Shown piece by piece: positions 40,963 through 48,696 of a stretch of DNA of 64,000 bases. The DNA is from Pseudomonas asturiensis (GTDB taxonomy: Bacteria > Pseudomonadota > Gammaproteobacteria > Pseudomonadales > Pseudomonadaceae): assembly GCF_900143095.1 (NCBI RefSeq), contig NZ_FRDA01000017.1, forward strand, positions 1 through 64,000, given 5' to 3'. A model generated the notes under the pieces. The model saw only the letters and a program-made list of their open reading frames with translations, was not told where the DNA came from and did no database searches. The position numbers were made by a program, and so were the translations under genes. Within the stretch, counting starts at the first letter, position 1, and the number at the start of each line of letters is the position of its first letter.

Positions 40963-42253
40963 GGAAGAACTCCAGCATGGCGTCGCTGTTGACGCGGTAA
41001 TTGATGTTGCCGCAATGGCCGCCGTAAGGGTAAACGGTCAGGCGATCGCCGAAAGTCTTGCGCAGGAAGCCCAGGTCACCGGAGCCCAGAATCACGTCGT
41101 CTGCGTTGTGCATGACTGCAATTTTGGTGTTGCTGTGCAGGTAATCCTTGAGTGCATACAGGCTGACCTGATCCACCAGTTGCAGCAGGCTGCCACCGTC
41201 GGTGCGGGCACGCCACATCGGGATTACTTGCTCGGTCAGGTAGCAGTCGAAGTCGCACTGTAGGGCGCGCTTGAGGAAGGGGGTCAGGCTGGTGCCTTCA
41301 GTGATCGGAAACTTGGGCGGCGTAATCAGGCCACGACGGTTGATCAGGTCTGAGGTGAACGCGATGTCGGCCGACGAGAAGCGGAACGAGGTGCCGATCA
41401 GCATCGCCATCTGTTCATTGGTCAGGTGCTGCTTGGACTGTTGAAAGTCGAACAGCAGGGCGTCGTTAAGGTCGATGTAACCCTTTTGCCGGAAGTAGCG
41501 CGTCAGCTTGGCCAACACCAGTTCGTAGAAGGTTGTGGTGTTGTTGATGCCCTTGACGTTGGTCTGCACCAGTTTGTCGAGGTTGCTGATCGAGGTGTAC
41601 AGATTGACTGGCGGGTTGAGCAACAGCACTTTCTTGAAGTTGAAGCTGCGTCGGGTTTCGTCCAGTTGGCTGACGAATGCAGCATTGAGTGCGCCAAGGC
41701 TGTAACCGGTCAGGTAATAGTCGGTAACAGGCAACTGGGCCTGCTGGGCACGGATGGCCTGCATCACCCGATAAAGGTCTTCTGCGTCATCCTTGGAAAT
41801 GCCGGGCGTGGCGAAGCGTGAAGCCGAGCTCATGAAGTCGTAGCTGGTGGGCGACGACAACTGCACAACATGGTAGCCCGCGCCGTAATACAGCTTTTTC
41901 AGGAATTCATTGATGGTGCTGTTGTAAGGCGCGCCCGTGCCTGCAATCAGGAAGATCAGCGGCGCGGCGTGATCCTGTTTGGCCAGGCGGTAGTGCAGTT
42001 TCTTCACGGCCCAGAAGTTGTCGGGCAGCGTGAATTCACGCTCAGGGTGCAAGTTAAGCGTGTAGACATCCTGATCGATGTCTTCATCATCAGGCAGGTC
42101 GGGACGCAAGTCGGGCGGCGTTGTAGCAATGGTTGCTTCAAACGGGTTAGTCAGCGGGTAGCCATAGGTAGCGGGGTCGACATTGGTCGCCAGAGCGGAC
42201 GCACTTAAACACAGGCCACCAAGAACGGTAGCGAAGCGCAGAAAACGGAGCAT
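40955..42253 (-). CDS. Exported alpha/beta hydrolase coupled to MlaA-like gene
   Basis: 432 aa. A signal peptide (residues 1-22, ends ALA-TN) sends it to the periplasm. An alpha/beta-hydrolase core has FLIAGTGAP and the nucleophile elbow G183-Y184-S185-L186-G187; later MHNADDVIL and YGGHCGN can supply Asp and His. Proteins like this are sometimes mislabelled as kinases. The overlap with the MlaA-like gene suggests a joint envelope-lipid role, for example hydrolysing lipids extracted from the outer membrane, but that is inference. AAGGGA precedes the ATG. Confidence 0.85.
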   Translation of the reverse strand: MLRFLRFATVLGGLCLSASALATNVDPATYGYPLTNPFEATIATTPPDLRPDLPDDEDIDQDVYTLNLHPEREFTLPDNFWAVKKLHYRLAKQDHAAPLIFLIAGTGAPYNSTINEFLKKLYYGAGYHVVQLSSPTSYDFMSSASRFATPGISKDDAEDLYRVMQAIRAQQAQLPVTDYYLTGYSLGALNAAFVSQLDETRRSFNFKKVLLLNPPVNLYTSISNLDKLVQTNVKGINNTTTFYELVLAKLTRYFRQKGYIDLNDALLFDFQQSKQHLTNEQMAMLIGTSFRFSSADIAFTSDLINRRGLITPPKFPITEGTSLTPFLKRALQCDFDCYLTEQVIPMWRARTDGGSLLQLVDQVSLYALKDYLHSNTKIAVMHNADDVILGSGDLGFLRKTFGDRLTVYPYGGHCGNINYRVNSDAMLEFFRG

Positions 42254-42525
42254 GACTAAATCCCTTGGGAAAGAAGTGCTGATGAGGTACGCAGGCTATG
42301 ACCACCGGGATAGTGCCAAAGTGCCGCATTGCCGGAAGAACCTTTGTAAACCTGACGGAACAATACACGGTCTGTGGATTTTGCAATGCACATCTGTGCG
42401 TTTTTTTACGCCAGACCGGTTTTTAGCGTCTAAGCGAGGTGGCAGCGGCGCGATCCGCAGAGCAGGCAGTGTCAGAGGGGCAGGGTGTTACTGGAGACAG
42501 AGCGCAGGCCTGACAGGCAGACAGC

Positions 42526-42915
42526 ACAAAGGAGAGCCGGGGCTCTCCTTCTAGTGTGTTTTGCAGGCTCTTTTTATTGTTATAGGGTGGCTGTTGTTGT
42601 TTTTGGTACCTGACCCTTTACAGCGTTTTTGTGCGACCCCCATCCGGGGTCAAGAGCAAACGTATTTTTTTGAGCGCTGATTCACTTTAACCACCTGTCT
42701 GCACAACATCATGGTCCAACCGGTTCTGGCACTACCTCGGGGTAGTTTTATTGTTCTCTGTCCGATCGCGGGGCCTCAGTAGGAGAAGTCCCTGTAAAGC
42801 TGATCCACTCCAAAAAAATCTGTTAGCTGCGTCTCTGTCCGTGTTGTTCTTGTTATGTCAGAGCCGTTACGTCTTGTTCTTATTGGTTTGCTGCGCATTT
42901 CTTGTTTTTGTTGTG
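42526..42915 (-). ncRNA. crcX: CrcX-like small RNA that titrates the Hfq/Crc catabolite-repression complex
   Basis: On the minus strand from about 42915 to the terminator at 42526-42550 (10-bp stem aaggagagcc/ggctctcctt, then TTT) lies a roughly 390-base RNA with at least six CA motifs of the AANAANAA type. They are at 42898-42914, 42872-42884, 42842-42854, 42746-42757, 42592-42604 and 42571-42582. CrcZ, CrcY and CrcX are Pseudomonas sRNAs of about 350-400 bases with this same motif density, transcribed from CbrB/sigma-54 promoters, and they sequester Hfq/Crc. A matching sigma-54 promoter and a CbrB-type palindrome lie just upstream. P. syringae is known to carry CrcZ and CrcX; the cbrB-pcnB context of CrcZ is absent here, so CrcX is preferred. 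Confidence 0.85.
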
Positions 42916-42925
42916 CAGGAGAGAT

Positions 42926-42941
42926 AGCAGAAGCTGTGCCA
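42926..42941 (-). promoter_or_regulatory. Sigma-54 promoter of the CrcX-like sRNA
   Basis: Minus-strand TGGCACAGCTTCTGCT: the GG at -24 and GC at -12 have the required spacing, matching TGGCAC-N5-TTGCW with one mismatch (C for T). Predicted start is at about 42915, directly before the first CA motif. Confidence 0.85.
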
Positions 42942-43023
42942 ACTTTTATAAATCTATATAAATCAATGGTTTATAAAAAATGCGACGTGCGAGGCGGGCT
43001 TGGCGCGTGTCAGATTGTTTCCG

Positions 43024-43064
43024 TGTTACCCGAAACAGCCGTGCTCCAGCAAGGCGCGGTAACA
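43024..43064. promoter_or_regulatory. CbrB-type enhancer palindrome upstream of the sRNA promoter
   Basis: TGTTAC (43024-43029) and GTAACA (43059-43064) are inverted half-sites of the type reported for CbrB, set in a perfect 8-bp inverted repeat gtgttacc/ggtaacac. The 29-base spacing is longer than the commonly quoted one. They lie 83-139 bases upstream of the sigma-54 promoter, a normal enhancer distance. Confidence 0.65.
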
Positions 43065-43427
43065 CATCCTGTTTCCGGCTCAGCCCGGCTCAACATGACA
43101 CGTCGTCGTTGGTTGACGTCCCCGGTCAAGCGTTGGTTTTTTTGCCGACATGCAAGATCCAGACGGAATTTCGGGTTTTTTTTGCCACCCATGTCGCTGA
43201 TGGCTTGGTGATGTCGTTTCCCGTTGTTCAGGTGTCGCAGACAGAGCATGTCGCAACCCTGTGCAGGTTGATCATCAAGGTGGCGTTGCGGTGCGTGACA
43301 TTGCGCGCAGGACCGATCAAAGCGTGAAGGTCGCCGCGTGCCCCAAAGCCGGGCACGCAGGCGGTCTTGAAAAACAACGTTAACCATGCCCGACAACCGT
43401 CGGTGCAGGACTTCCGGGGAAGTGACG

Positions 43428-44282
43428 ATGAAGATGCGAAAAATCCTGGGGGCGGGTGCCGCTCTGGTACTTGCTGTCAGCTCCACGCTGGCCCTTGCTG
43501 AAACCAAGACGCTGACCATTGGCTATGTAGAAGGCTGGTCCGACAGCGTGGCCACCACCTTCGTGGCATCCGAAGTGCTCAAACAAAAGCTGGGTTATGA
43601 CGTCAAGTTGCAATCCGTGGCGGCCGGGATCATGTGGCAGGCCGTGGCCACCGACAAGCTGGACATGATGTTGTCCGCCTGGCTGCCGGGTACTCACGGT
43701 GAGTACTACGCCAAATACAAGGATCAGGTCGTCAACTACGGACCCAACTTCAAGGACGCCAAGATCGGTCTCATCGTGCCGGAATACGTGAAAGCCAAAT
43801 CCATCGAAGACCTCAAGACCGATGATTCCTTCAAGAAGAAGATCACCGGCATCGATGCAGGCTCAGGCGTCATGATCAAGACCGATCAGGCCATCAAGGA
43901 CTACGGACTGGACGGCTACAAGCTGCAGGCCAGTTCTGGCGCTGGCATGATTGCCGAACTGACCCGGGCCGAAAAACGTAACGAATCCATTGCCGTGACC
44001 GGCTGGGTGCCGCACTGGATGTTCGCGAAGTGGAAACTGCGCTTCCTGGAAGATCCAAAGGGTGTCTATGGCGCGGCTGAAACAGTCGACAACGTTGCAA
44101 GCCTGGGCCTTGAGAAGAAAGCGCCTGACGTTGTGGCGTTCCTGAAGAAGTTCCAGTGGGCGTCGAAGGACGAAATTGGCGAGGTCATGCTGGCCATCCA
44201 GGACGGCGCCAAGCCTGAAGCTGCTGCAAAGGAATGGGTGGCCAAGCACCCTGACCGCGTTGCGGAGTGGACCGCCAAATAA
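43428..44282 (+). CDS. betX: Glycine-betaine-binding periplasmic protein of the Cbc ABC system
   Basis: 284 aa from ATG at 43428 (GGGGAAG upstream). Signal peptide MKMRKILGAGAALVLAVSSTLALA. An OpuAC-type betaine-binding fold follows, with tryptophans suited to a cation-pi cage (GYVEGWSDSVA, MLSAWLPGTHGEYY, TGWVPHWMFAKWKL). No permease or ATPase genes accompany it. In Pseudomonas, BetX is an orphan binding protein that docks onto the shared CbcWV transporter. Position before yjcH-actP agrees with P. aeruginosa PA3236. Ends at the terminator 44311. Confidence 0.9.
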   Translation: MKMRKILGAGAALVLAVSSTLALAETKTLTIGYVEGWSDSVATTFVASEVLKQKLGYDVKLQSVAAGIMWQAVATDKLDMMLSAWLPGTHGEYYAKYKDQVVNYGPNFKDAKIGLIVPEYVKAKSIEDLKTDDSFKKKITGIDAGSGVMIKTDQAIKDYGLDGYKLQASSGAGMIAELTRAEKRNESIAVTGWVPHWMFAKWKLRFLEDPKGVYGAAETVDNVASLGLEKKAPDVVAFLKKFQWASKDEIGEVMLAIQDGAKPEAAAKEWVAKHPDRVAEWTAK

Positions 44283-44310
44283 CGCCCCAAGCGTCTGCTT
44301 CAATGCTTAC

Positions 44311-44345
44311 AAGGCCGTCGGGCGTCATTGCCCGACGGCCTTTTG
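44311..44345 (+). terminator. Terminator of betX
   Basis: Perfect 13-bp stem aaggccgtcgggc / gcccgacggcctt followed by TT, 29 bases after the stop. Confidence 0.93.
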
Positions 44346-44511
44346 CGTGTCAGGTGCCCCTGTTTTCAAGCGCCAGTGAGGTGGAAGATTCACGATCCTG
44401 TGCAGCATCACGAATCCACGGCTAATGTCGTTCTAATACTAAGGTCGTCTGGAGTGCGCGCCGGACCTGACTAAAGTGGAATACGTGACATCTCATCTGT
44501 GCTGCGAGGAC

Positions 44512-44519
44512 AAAAACAA
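44512..44519 (+). promoter_or_regulatory. CA motif (Hfq/Crc site) at the yjcH start codon
   Basis: AAAAACAA, fitting AANAANAA, lies between the AGGA ribosome site and the ATG at 44519. CA motifs in this position let Hfq/Crc block translation of carbon-use genes in Pseudomonas. Confidence 0.6.
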
Positions 44520-44830
44520 TGAACGACAGCATTTACCTCTCGATTCAAAACAGCCCGCGTTTCAAGGAGCTGGTTTCCAAGAGAGAGCGTTTCGCCTGGA
44601 TTCTCTCGGCGATCATGCTTGGACTTTACGCTGCATTCATCCTGATGATTGCGTACGGGCCACATATCCTGGGTGCCAAACTGAGCGCGACCTCTTCTAT
44701 TACCTGGGGAATGCCGATCGGGGTGGGCCTGATTGTTTCGGCATTCGTCCTGACGGCCATTTACGTACGCCGCGCCAATGGCGAGTTCGACGACCTGAAC
44801 AATGCGATTCTCAAGGAGGCTCAGCAATGA
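44519..44830 (+). CDS. yjcH: DUF485 membrane protein YjcH
   Basis: 103 aa with two membrane segments (FAWILSAIMLGLYAAFILMIAY and ITWGMPIGVGLIVSAFVLTAIYV) and the conserved NSPRFKELVSKRERFAW start. It always accompanies the acetate permease ActP and its exact role is unknown. The stop overlaps the actP start by four bases (ATGA). AGGA and an Hfq/Crc CA motif precede the ATG. Confidence 0.94.
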   Translation: MNDSIYLSIQNSPRFKELVSKRERFAWILSAIMLGLYAAFILMIAYGPHILGAKLSATSSITWGMPIGVGLIVSAFVLTAIYVRRANGEFDDLNNAILKEAQQ

Positions 44831-46485
44831 TCCGTCGTCTATCTCTGGCCATTGGCCTTTCTGTCTGTGCGCCGGCCCTCATGGCGGCAGATGCCCTGAC
44901 CGGGGCGGTACAAAAACAACCCCTGAACGTTTCGGCGATCGTGATGTTCCTGGCGTTCGTCGGCTTTACGCTCTACATCACCTACTGGGCCTCGAAGAAA
45001 AACAAGACAGCGTCGGACTATTATTCGGCAGGCGGCAAGATCACGGGTTTTCAGAACGGTCTGGCTATCGCGGGCGACTACATGTCGGCGGCGTCCTTCC
45101 TGGGTATTTCCGCGCTGGTGTACACCTCCGGCTACGACGGCCTGATCTACTCGATCGGCTTTCTGGTGGGCTGGCCGATCATTCTGTTCCTGATCGCCGA
45201 GCGCCTGCGTAACCTGGGCAAGTACACCTTTGCCGACGTGGCCTCCTATCGTCTCAAGCAAAAAGAGATTCGCACCCTGTCAGCCTGCGGTTCGCTGGTC
45301 GTGGTTGCGTTCTACCTGATTGCCCAGATGGTCGGTGCCGGCAAGCTGATCCAGCTGTTGTTCGGGCTGGATTACACCGTCGCGGTGGTACTGGTTGGTA
45401 TCCTGATGTGCCTGTACGTGCTGTTCGGCGGCATGCTGGCGAACACCTGGGTACAGATCATCAAGGCCGTGATGTTGCTGTCCGGTGCCTCGTTCATGGC
45501 GCTGATGGTGATGAAGCACGTCAACTTCGACTTCAACGTACTGTTTTCCGAGGCAATCAAGGTTCACCCTAAAGGTGAAGCGATCATGAGCCCTGGCGGG
45601 CTGGTGAAAGACCCGATCTCGGCGTTCTCGCTGGGCCTGGCCCTGATGTTCGGTACTGCAGGTCTGCCTCACATCCTGATGCGCTTCTTCACCGTGAGCG
45701 ATGCCAAGGAAGCCCGCAAGTCTGTGCTGTATGCCACCGGCTTCATCGGTTACTTCTACATCCTGACCTTCATCATCGGTTTCGGCGCGATCCTGCTGGT
45801 CAGCACCAATCCGATGTTCAAGGACGCGGCCGGTGCGCTGTTGGGCGGTAACAACATGGCGGCGGTTCACCTGGCAGACGCAGTGGGTGGCAGTCTGTTC
45901 CTGGGCTTCATCTCGGCGGTTGCGTTCGCGACCATTCTGGCCGTTGTAGCCGGTCTGACCCTCGCCGGTGCATCGGCGGTGTCTCACGACCTGTACGCCA
46001 GCGTGATCAAGGCAGGCAAGGCCAACGAGAAGGATGAGATTCGCATCTCGAAGATCACCACCATCGCTCTGGCGGTCGTGGCCATCCTGCTGGGCATCGC
46101 CTTCGAAAGCCAGAACATCGCGTTCATGGTTGGCCTGGCGTTCTCGGTAGCGGCGAGCTGCAACTTCCCGATCCTGCTGCTTTCCATGTACTGGAAAAAC
46201 CTGACGACCCGTGGCGCCATGATCGGCGGCTGGATGGGGTTGATCAGCGCAGTTGTGCTGATGGTGCTCGGTCCTACCATCTGGGTGCAGATCCTGCACA
46301 ACCCGAAAGCCATCTTCCCTTACGAATACCCGGCGCTGTTCTCCATCGCCATTGCCTTCGTGGGTATCTGGTTCTTCTCCATCACCGACAAGTCGAAAGC
46401 GGCAGAGGGCGAGCGCGCCTTGTTCTACCCGCAGTTCGTGCGCTCGCAGACTGGCCTGGGTGCCAGCGGTGCGGTGTCACACTAA
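44827..46485 (+). CDS. actP: Cation/acetate symporter ActP
   Basis: 552 aa. A cleavable-signal-like N-terminus is followed by about 13 membrane segments of the SSS family, with TASDYYSAGGKITGFQNGLAIAGDYMSAASFLG and LVYTSGYDGLIYSIGF as ActP signatures. It imports acetate and other short monocarboxylates with a cation. Its start overlaps the yjcH stop, with AAGGAG at 44816-44821. acs is not adjacent, unlike in E. coli. Ends at the perfect palindromic terminator 46501. Confidence 0.96.
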   Translation: MIRRLSLAIGLSVCAPALMAADALTGAVQKQPLNVSAIVMFLAFVGFTLYITYWASKKNKTASDYYSAGGKITGFQNGLAIAGDYMSAASFLGISALVYTSGYDGLIYSIGFLVGWPIILFLIAERLRNLGKYTFADVASYRLKQKEIRTLSACGSLVVVAFYLIAQMVGAGKLIQLLFGLDYTVAVVLVGILMCLYVLFGGMLANTWVQIIKAVMLLSGASFMALMVMKHVNFDFNVLFSEAIKVHPKGEAIMSPGGLVKDPISAFSLGLALMFGTAGLPHILMRFFTVSDAKEARKSVLYATGFIGYFYILTFIIGFGAILLVSTNPMFKDAAGALLGGNNMAAVHLADAVGGSLFLGFISAVAFATILAVVAGLTLAGASAVSHDLYASVIKAGKANEKDEIRISKITTIALAVVAILLGIAFESQNIAFMVGLAFSVAASCNFPILLLSMYWKNLTTRGAMIGGWMGLISAVVLMVLGPTIWVQILHNPKAIFPYEYPALFSIAIAFVGIWFFSITDKSKAAEGERALFYPQFVRSQTGLGASGAVSH

Positions 46486-46500
46486 GCGATACGCGACATG

Positions 46501-46530
46501 AAAAAAGCAGCCCGCGGGCTGCTTTTTTTT
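46501..46530 (+). terminator. Terminator of yjcH-actP
   Basis: 14-base arms aaaaaagcagcccg / cgggctgctttttt, then further T, 15 bases after the actP stop; also usable in the reverse direction. Confidence 0.94.
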
Positions 46531-46534
46531 GTCC

Positions 46535-46567
46535 AATAAAAAGCCCCGCTTGCAAGAGCGGGGCTTT
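46535..46567 (-). terminator. Terminator of the 52-residue protein gene
   Basis: Perfect 11-bp stem aaagccccgct / agcggggcttt (46540-46550 and 46557-46567), followed by T residues in the minus direction, 10 bases after the stop codon. Confidence 0.92.
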
Positions 46568-46577
46568 GAGCAGAACG

Positions 46578-46736
46578 TTATATTCTGCCGAGCAATACCA
46601 GAATCAGCAGAATGATCAGGATCGTACCGATCACGCCCGACGGACCGTAGCCCCAGCTGCGCGAGTGCGGGAAGACCGGCAGGCCGCCGACCAGCAGCAG
46701 AATCAGAACAATGATAAGAATAGTGCCGATGCCCAT
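46578..46736 (-). CDS. Small DUF3309-type membrane protein (52 aa)
   Basis: ATG at 46736 with AAGGA seven bases upstream, 52 codons, TAA at 46580. The peptide begins MGIGTILIIVLILLLVGGLP, has a short middle VFPHSRSWGYGPSGV and ends in a second hydrophobic run IGTILIILLILVLLGRI. The two near-identical GTILII helices around a WGYGPSG turn are the DUF3309 pattern, small inner-membrane proteins of unknown role often induced by stress. Upstream on this strand, GAACCT-N17-TCGGA (near 46811-46838) resembles an AlgU promoter with two mismatches. It has its own terminator. Confidence 0.88.
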   Translation of the reverse strand: MGIGTILIIVLILLLVGGLPVFPHSRSWGYGPSGVIGTILIILLILVLLGRI

Positions 46737-47023
46737 GATGAGTTCCTTCTTGTAATTCCGGTTAGAGTTCCTGCAGTTAAAATCTTTCAGCTCTAAGGCT
46801 TTGGATTTTACCTGCTTGAAACATCCGACTCCGGCAAATCGTGAAAGGTTCGGCTGATGAAGAATAAAAACTTACAATTTTTAAAATTCTTTACTATCAG
46901 TGGCTTACAGATATTTTTGAGGATTTCCCAGTGTCGTATATATCAAGAAACGCTGATAAAAGATTGAACTAATGCCGCCTCTAAACATCCGCTCCCGCCT
47001 GCTGACCGATTAAGGACGTCTCG
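46737..47023. other. AT-rich divergent intergenic region
   Basis: No gene. AT-rich between about 46860 and 46980, with the promoters of the DUF3309 gene (minus) and DUF2784 gene (plus). I see no conserved RNA element. Confidence 0.55.
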
Positions 47024-47401
47024 ATGATCTACCGCGTTGCTGCCGATGCTGTGGTGTTTTTTCATCTGGCATTTATTCTGTTTGTCCTGTTCGGCGGTTT
47101 ACTCGTGCTGCGCTGGCCTTGGGCAGCAGTGCTGCACGTTCCCGCGATGGTATGGGGCGCGGCTGTCGAGTTCCTGCATCTGTATTGTCCGCTGACGCCG
47201 CTGGAAAACGCGTTGCGCAGCAGGGCGGGCGTGCAGGGTTATGACGGAGGTTTCGTCGAGCACTACCTCATCCCGCTGATTTACCCCGCAGCGCTGACGC
47301 CACAGATCCAGCTCTGGCTGGGAGGCATCGTTGTGTTGGTTAACGCATCGGTCTACGGCGTGTTGTTGGTACGAGGCGCGCACAGGCTCAGGCGCGTATG
47401 A
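47024..47401 (+). CDS. DUF2784 membrane protein
   Basis: 125 aa with about three membrane segments (FFHLAFILFVLFGGLLVL, AAVLHVPAMVWGAAVEFL, IQLWLGGIVVLVNASVYGVLLV). The HVPAMVWGAAVEFLHLYCPLTPLEN motif is diagnostic of DUF2784. Function unknown; these proteins are scattered in Proteobacteria. Single gene, no terminator recognised. Confidence 0.9.
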   Translation: MIYRVAADAVVFFHLAFILFVLFGGLLVLRWPWAAVLHVPAMVWGAAVEFLHLYCPLTPLENALRSRAGVQGYDGGFVEHYLIPLIYPAALTPQIQLWLGGIVVLVNASVYGVLLVRGAHRLRRV

Positions 47402-47504
47402 GACGCGGGTTAGCTCTGGGTATTCAGCGTTCTGATGTTGGGGTTGCCCGGCACCGGCTGTGATTACACTGGGATCACTCCTGTACATCACAAGGCATTC
47501 CGCT

Positions 47505-48317
47505 ATGCAAAACCGCATCATGATTACTGGCGCCGGTTCGGGGTTGGGCCGTGAAATTGCACTGCGCTGGGCGCGCGAAGGCTGGCGTCTGGCGCTGTCG
47601 GACGTCAACGACGCCGGATTGCAGGAAACCCTGGGCCTGGTTCGCGAAGCCGGTGGCGACGGGTTTGTGCAGCGTTGCGACGTGCGTGATTACAGCCAGT
47701 TGACCGCGTTCGCTCAGGCCTGCGAAGAGCGTTTCGGCGGCATCGACATCATTGTCAATAACGCAGGCGTCGCCTCGGGCGGATTCTTCAATGAGCTGTC
47801 GCTGGAAGACTGGGACTGGCAGATCGCGATCAACCTGATGGGCGTGGTCAAGGGCTGCAAGGCGTTCCTGCCGATGTTGCAGGCCAGCAAGGGCAAGATC
47901 ATCAATATTGCCTCGATGGCCGCGCTGATGCAGGCTCCGGCCATGAGTAACTACAACGTGGCCAAGGCCGGTGTGGTCGCTTTGTCTGAAAGCCTGTTGG
48001 TGGAACTGCGTGACCAGGAAGTGGGCGTGCATGTCGTCTGCCCGTCATTCTTCCAGACCAACCTGCTGGACTCGTTTCGTGGGCCTACGCCTGCGATGAA
48101 GGCACAGATCGGTCGGTTGCTGGAAAAATCACCGATCACGGCGAGCGACATCGCCGATCACATTTTCCAGCAGGTCGGCAAAGGCGAATTCATGATCCTG
48201 CCTCATGAAGAAGGGCGCATGGCATGGGACTTGAAGCGTAAGCAGCCCGAGGCCATGTATGACGAGATGACCGTCATGTGCGCGAAGATGCGTGCCAAGG
48301 CGCGACAAGCGCATTGA
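47505..48317 (+). CDS. SDR-family oxidoreductase
   Basis: 270 aa from ATG at 47505. Nucleotide-binding TGAGSGLG at 8-15, NNAG at 85-88, catalytic S137, Y150 and K154 (YNVAK). D33 after the second strand (LALSDVN) favours NAD(H) over NADP(H). The final part (GEFMILPHEEGRMAWDLKRKQPEAMYDEM) is typical of a Pseudomonas group of short-chain dehydrogenases whose substrate is unknown. Gene stands alone; AAGG lies nine bases before the ATG. Confidence 0.93.
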   Translation: MQNRIMITGAGSGLGREIALRWAREGWRLALSDVNDAGLQETLGLVREAGGDGFVQRCDVRDYSQLTAFAQACEERFGGIDIIVNNAGVASGGFFNELSLEDWDWQIAINLMGVVKGCKAFLPMLQASKGKIINIASMAALMQAPAMSNYNVAKAGVVALSESLLVELRDQEVGVHVVCPSFFQTNLLDSFRGPTPAMKAQIGRLLEKSPITASDIADHIFQQVGKGEFMILPHEEGRMAWDLKRKQPEAMYDEMTVMCAKMRAKARQAH

Positions 48318-48475
48318 TGGCGCGTGCCATGCGCGTTCGGAGTGAAATTTCCTACCTTTTTGGCTAGCAGGTAGGACGTTTCCGTCAGTGCGCTCCTGCG
48401 CACTTGAAGGACGTTACTGATTTGCCATTCCCGTATTGAAGCCCCCCGTCCTGCGCTGCACCCTGACTCTTTTGT

Positions 48476-48483
48476 AACAACAA
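48476..48483 (+). promoter_or_regulatory. CA motif overlapping the csrA ribosome-binding region
   Basis: AACAACAA (AANAANAA) directly abuts the GAGAG ribosome site of the csrA paralogue, 12 bases before its ATG: a possible Hfq/Crc site. Confidence 0.45.
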
Positions 48484-48495
48484 GAGAGTCGACAA

Positions 48496-48693
48496 ATGCT
48501 GGTACTGACGCGGGAAATTGGCGAGACCTTTTCGATCGGTGACGACATCACCGTGCAGATTCTGGGTGTGAACGGCAATCAGGTCCGGCTGGGGATCGAT
48601 GCGCCCAAGGACATCAAGATCCATCGCGCCGAGGTCTTTCGACGCATTGCCAACAAGCTGGCACAGCAGCAGCCCGGATCGCCTGCTGCCTGA
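48496..48693 (+). CDS. csrA: CsrA/RsmA-family translational regulator (paralogue)
   Basis: 65 aa. RNA-contact residues L4, R6 (MLVLTREIGE) and R44 (IHRAEVF) are conserved, and GVNGNQVRLGIDAPKDIKIHR is the family core, so GGA-motif binding is expected. Its sequence differs clearly from the main RsmA/CsrA (MLILTRRVGE type): TREIGETFSIGDD and an extended QQQPGSPAA tail. P. syringae has several CsrA paralogues; this is one of the divergent ones, and the lysC-linked major copy is elsewhere. Upstream are a hairpin agtgcgc/gcgcact and two AGGACGTT repeats. Confidence 0.9.
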   Translation: MLVLTREIGETFSIGDDITVQILGVNGNQVRLGIDAPKDIKIHRAEVFRRIANKLAQQQPGSPAA

Positions 48694-48696
48694 TAA

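Noticed and set aside
42855..43211. Plus-strand open reading frame of 118 codons upstream of betX
   Set aside because: It crosses the sRNA promoter and the CbrB-type palindrome, has an implausible composition and no ribosome site; the sRNA on the other strand explains the region.
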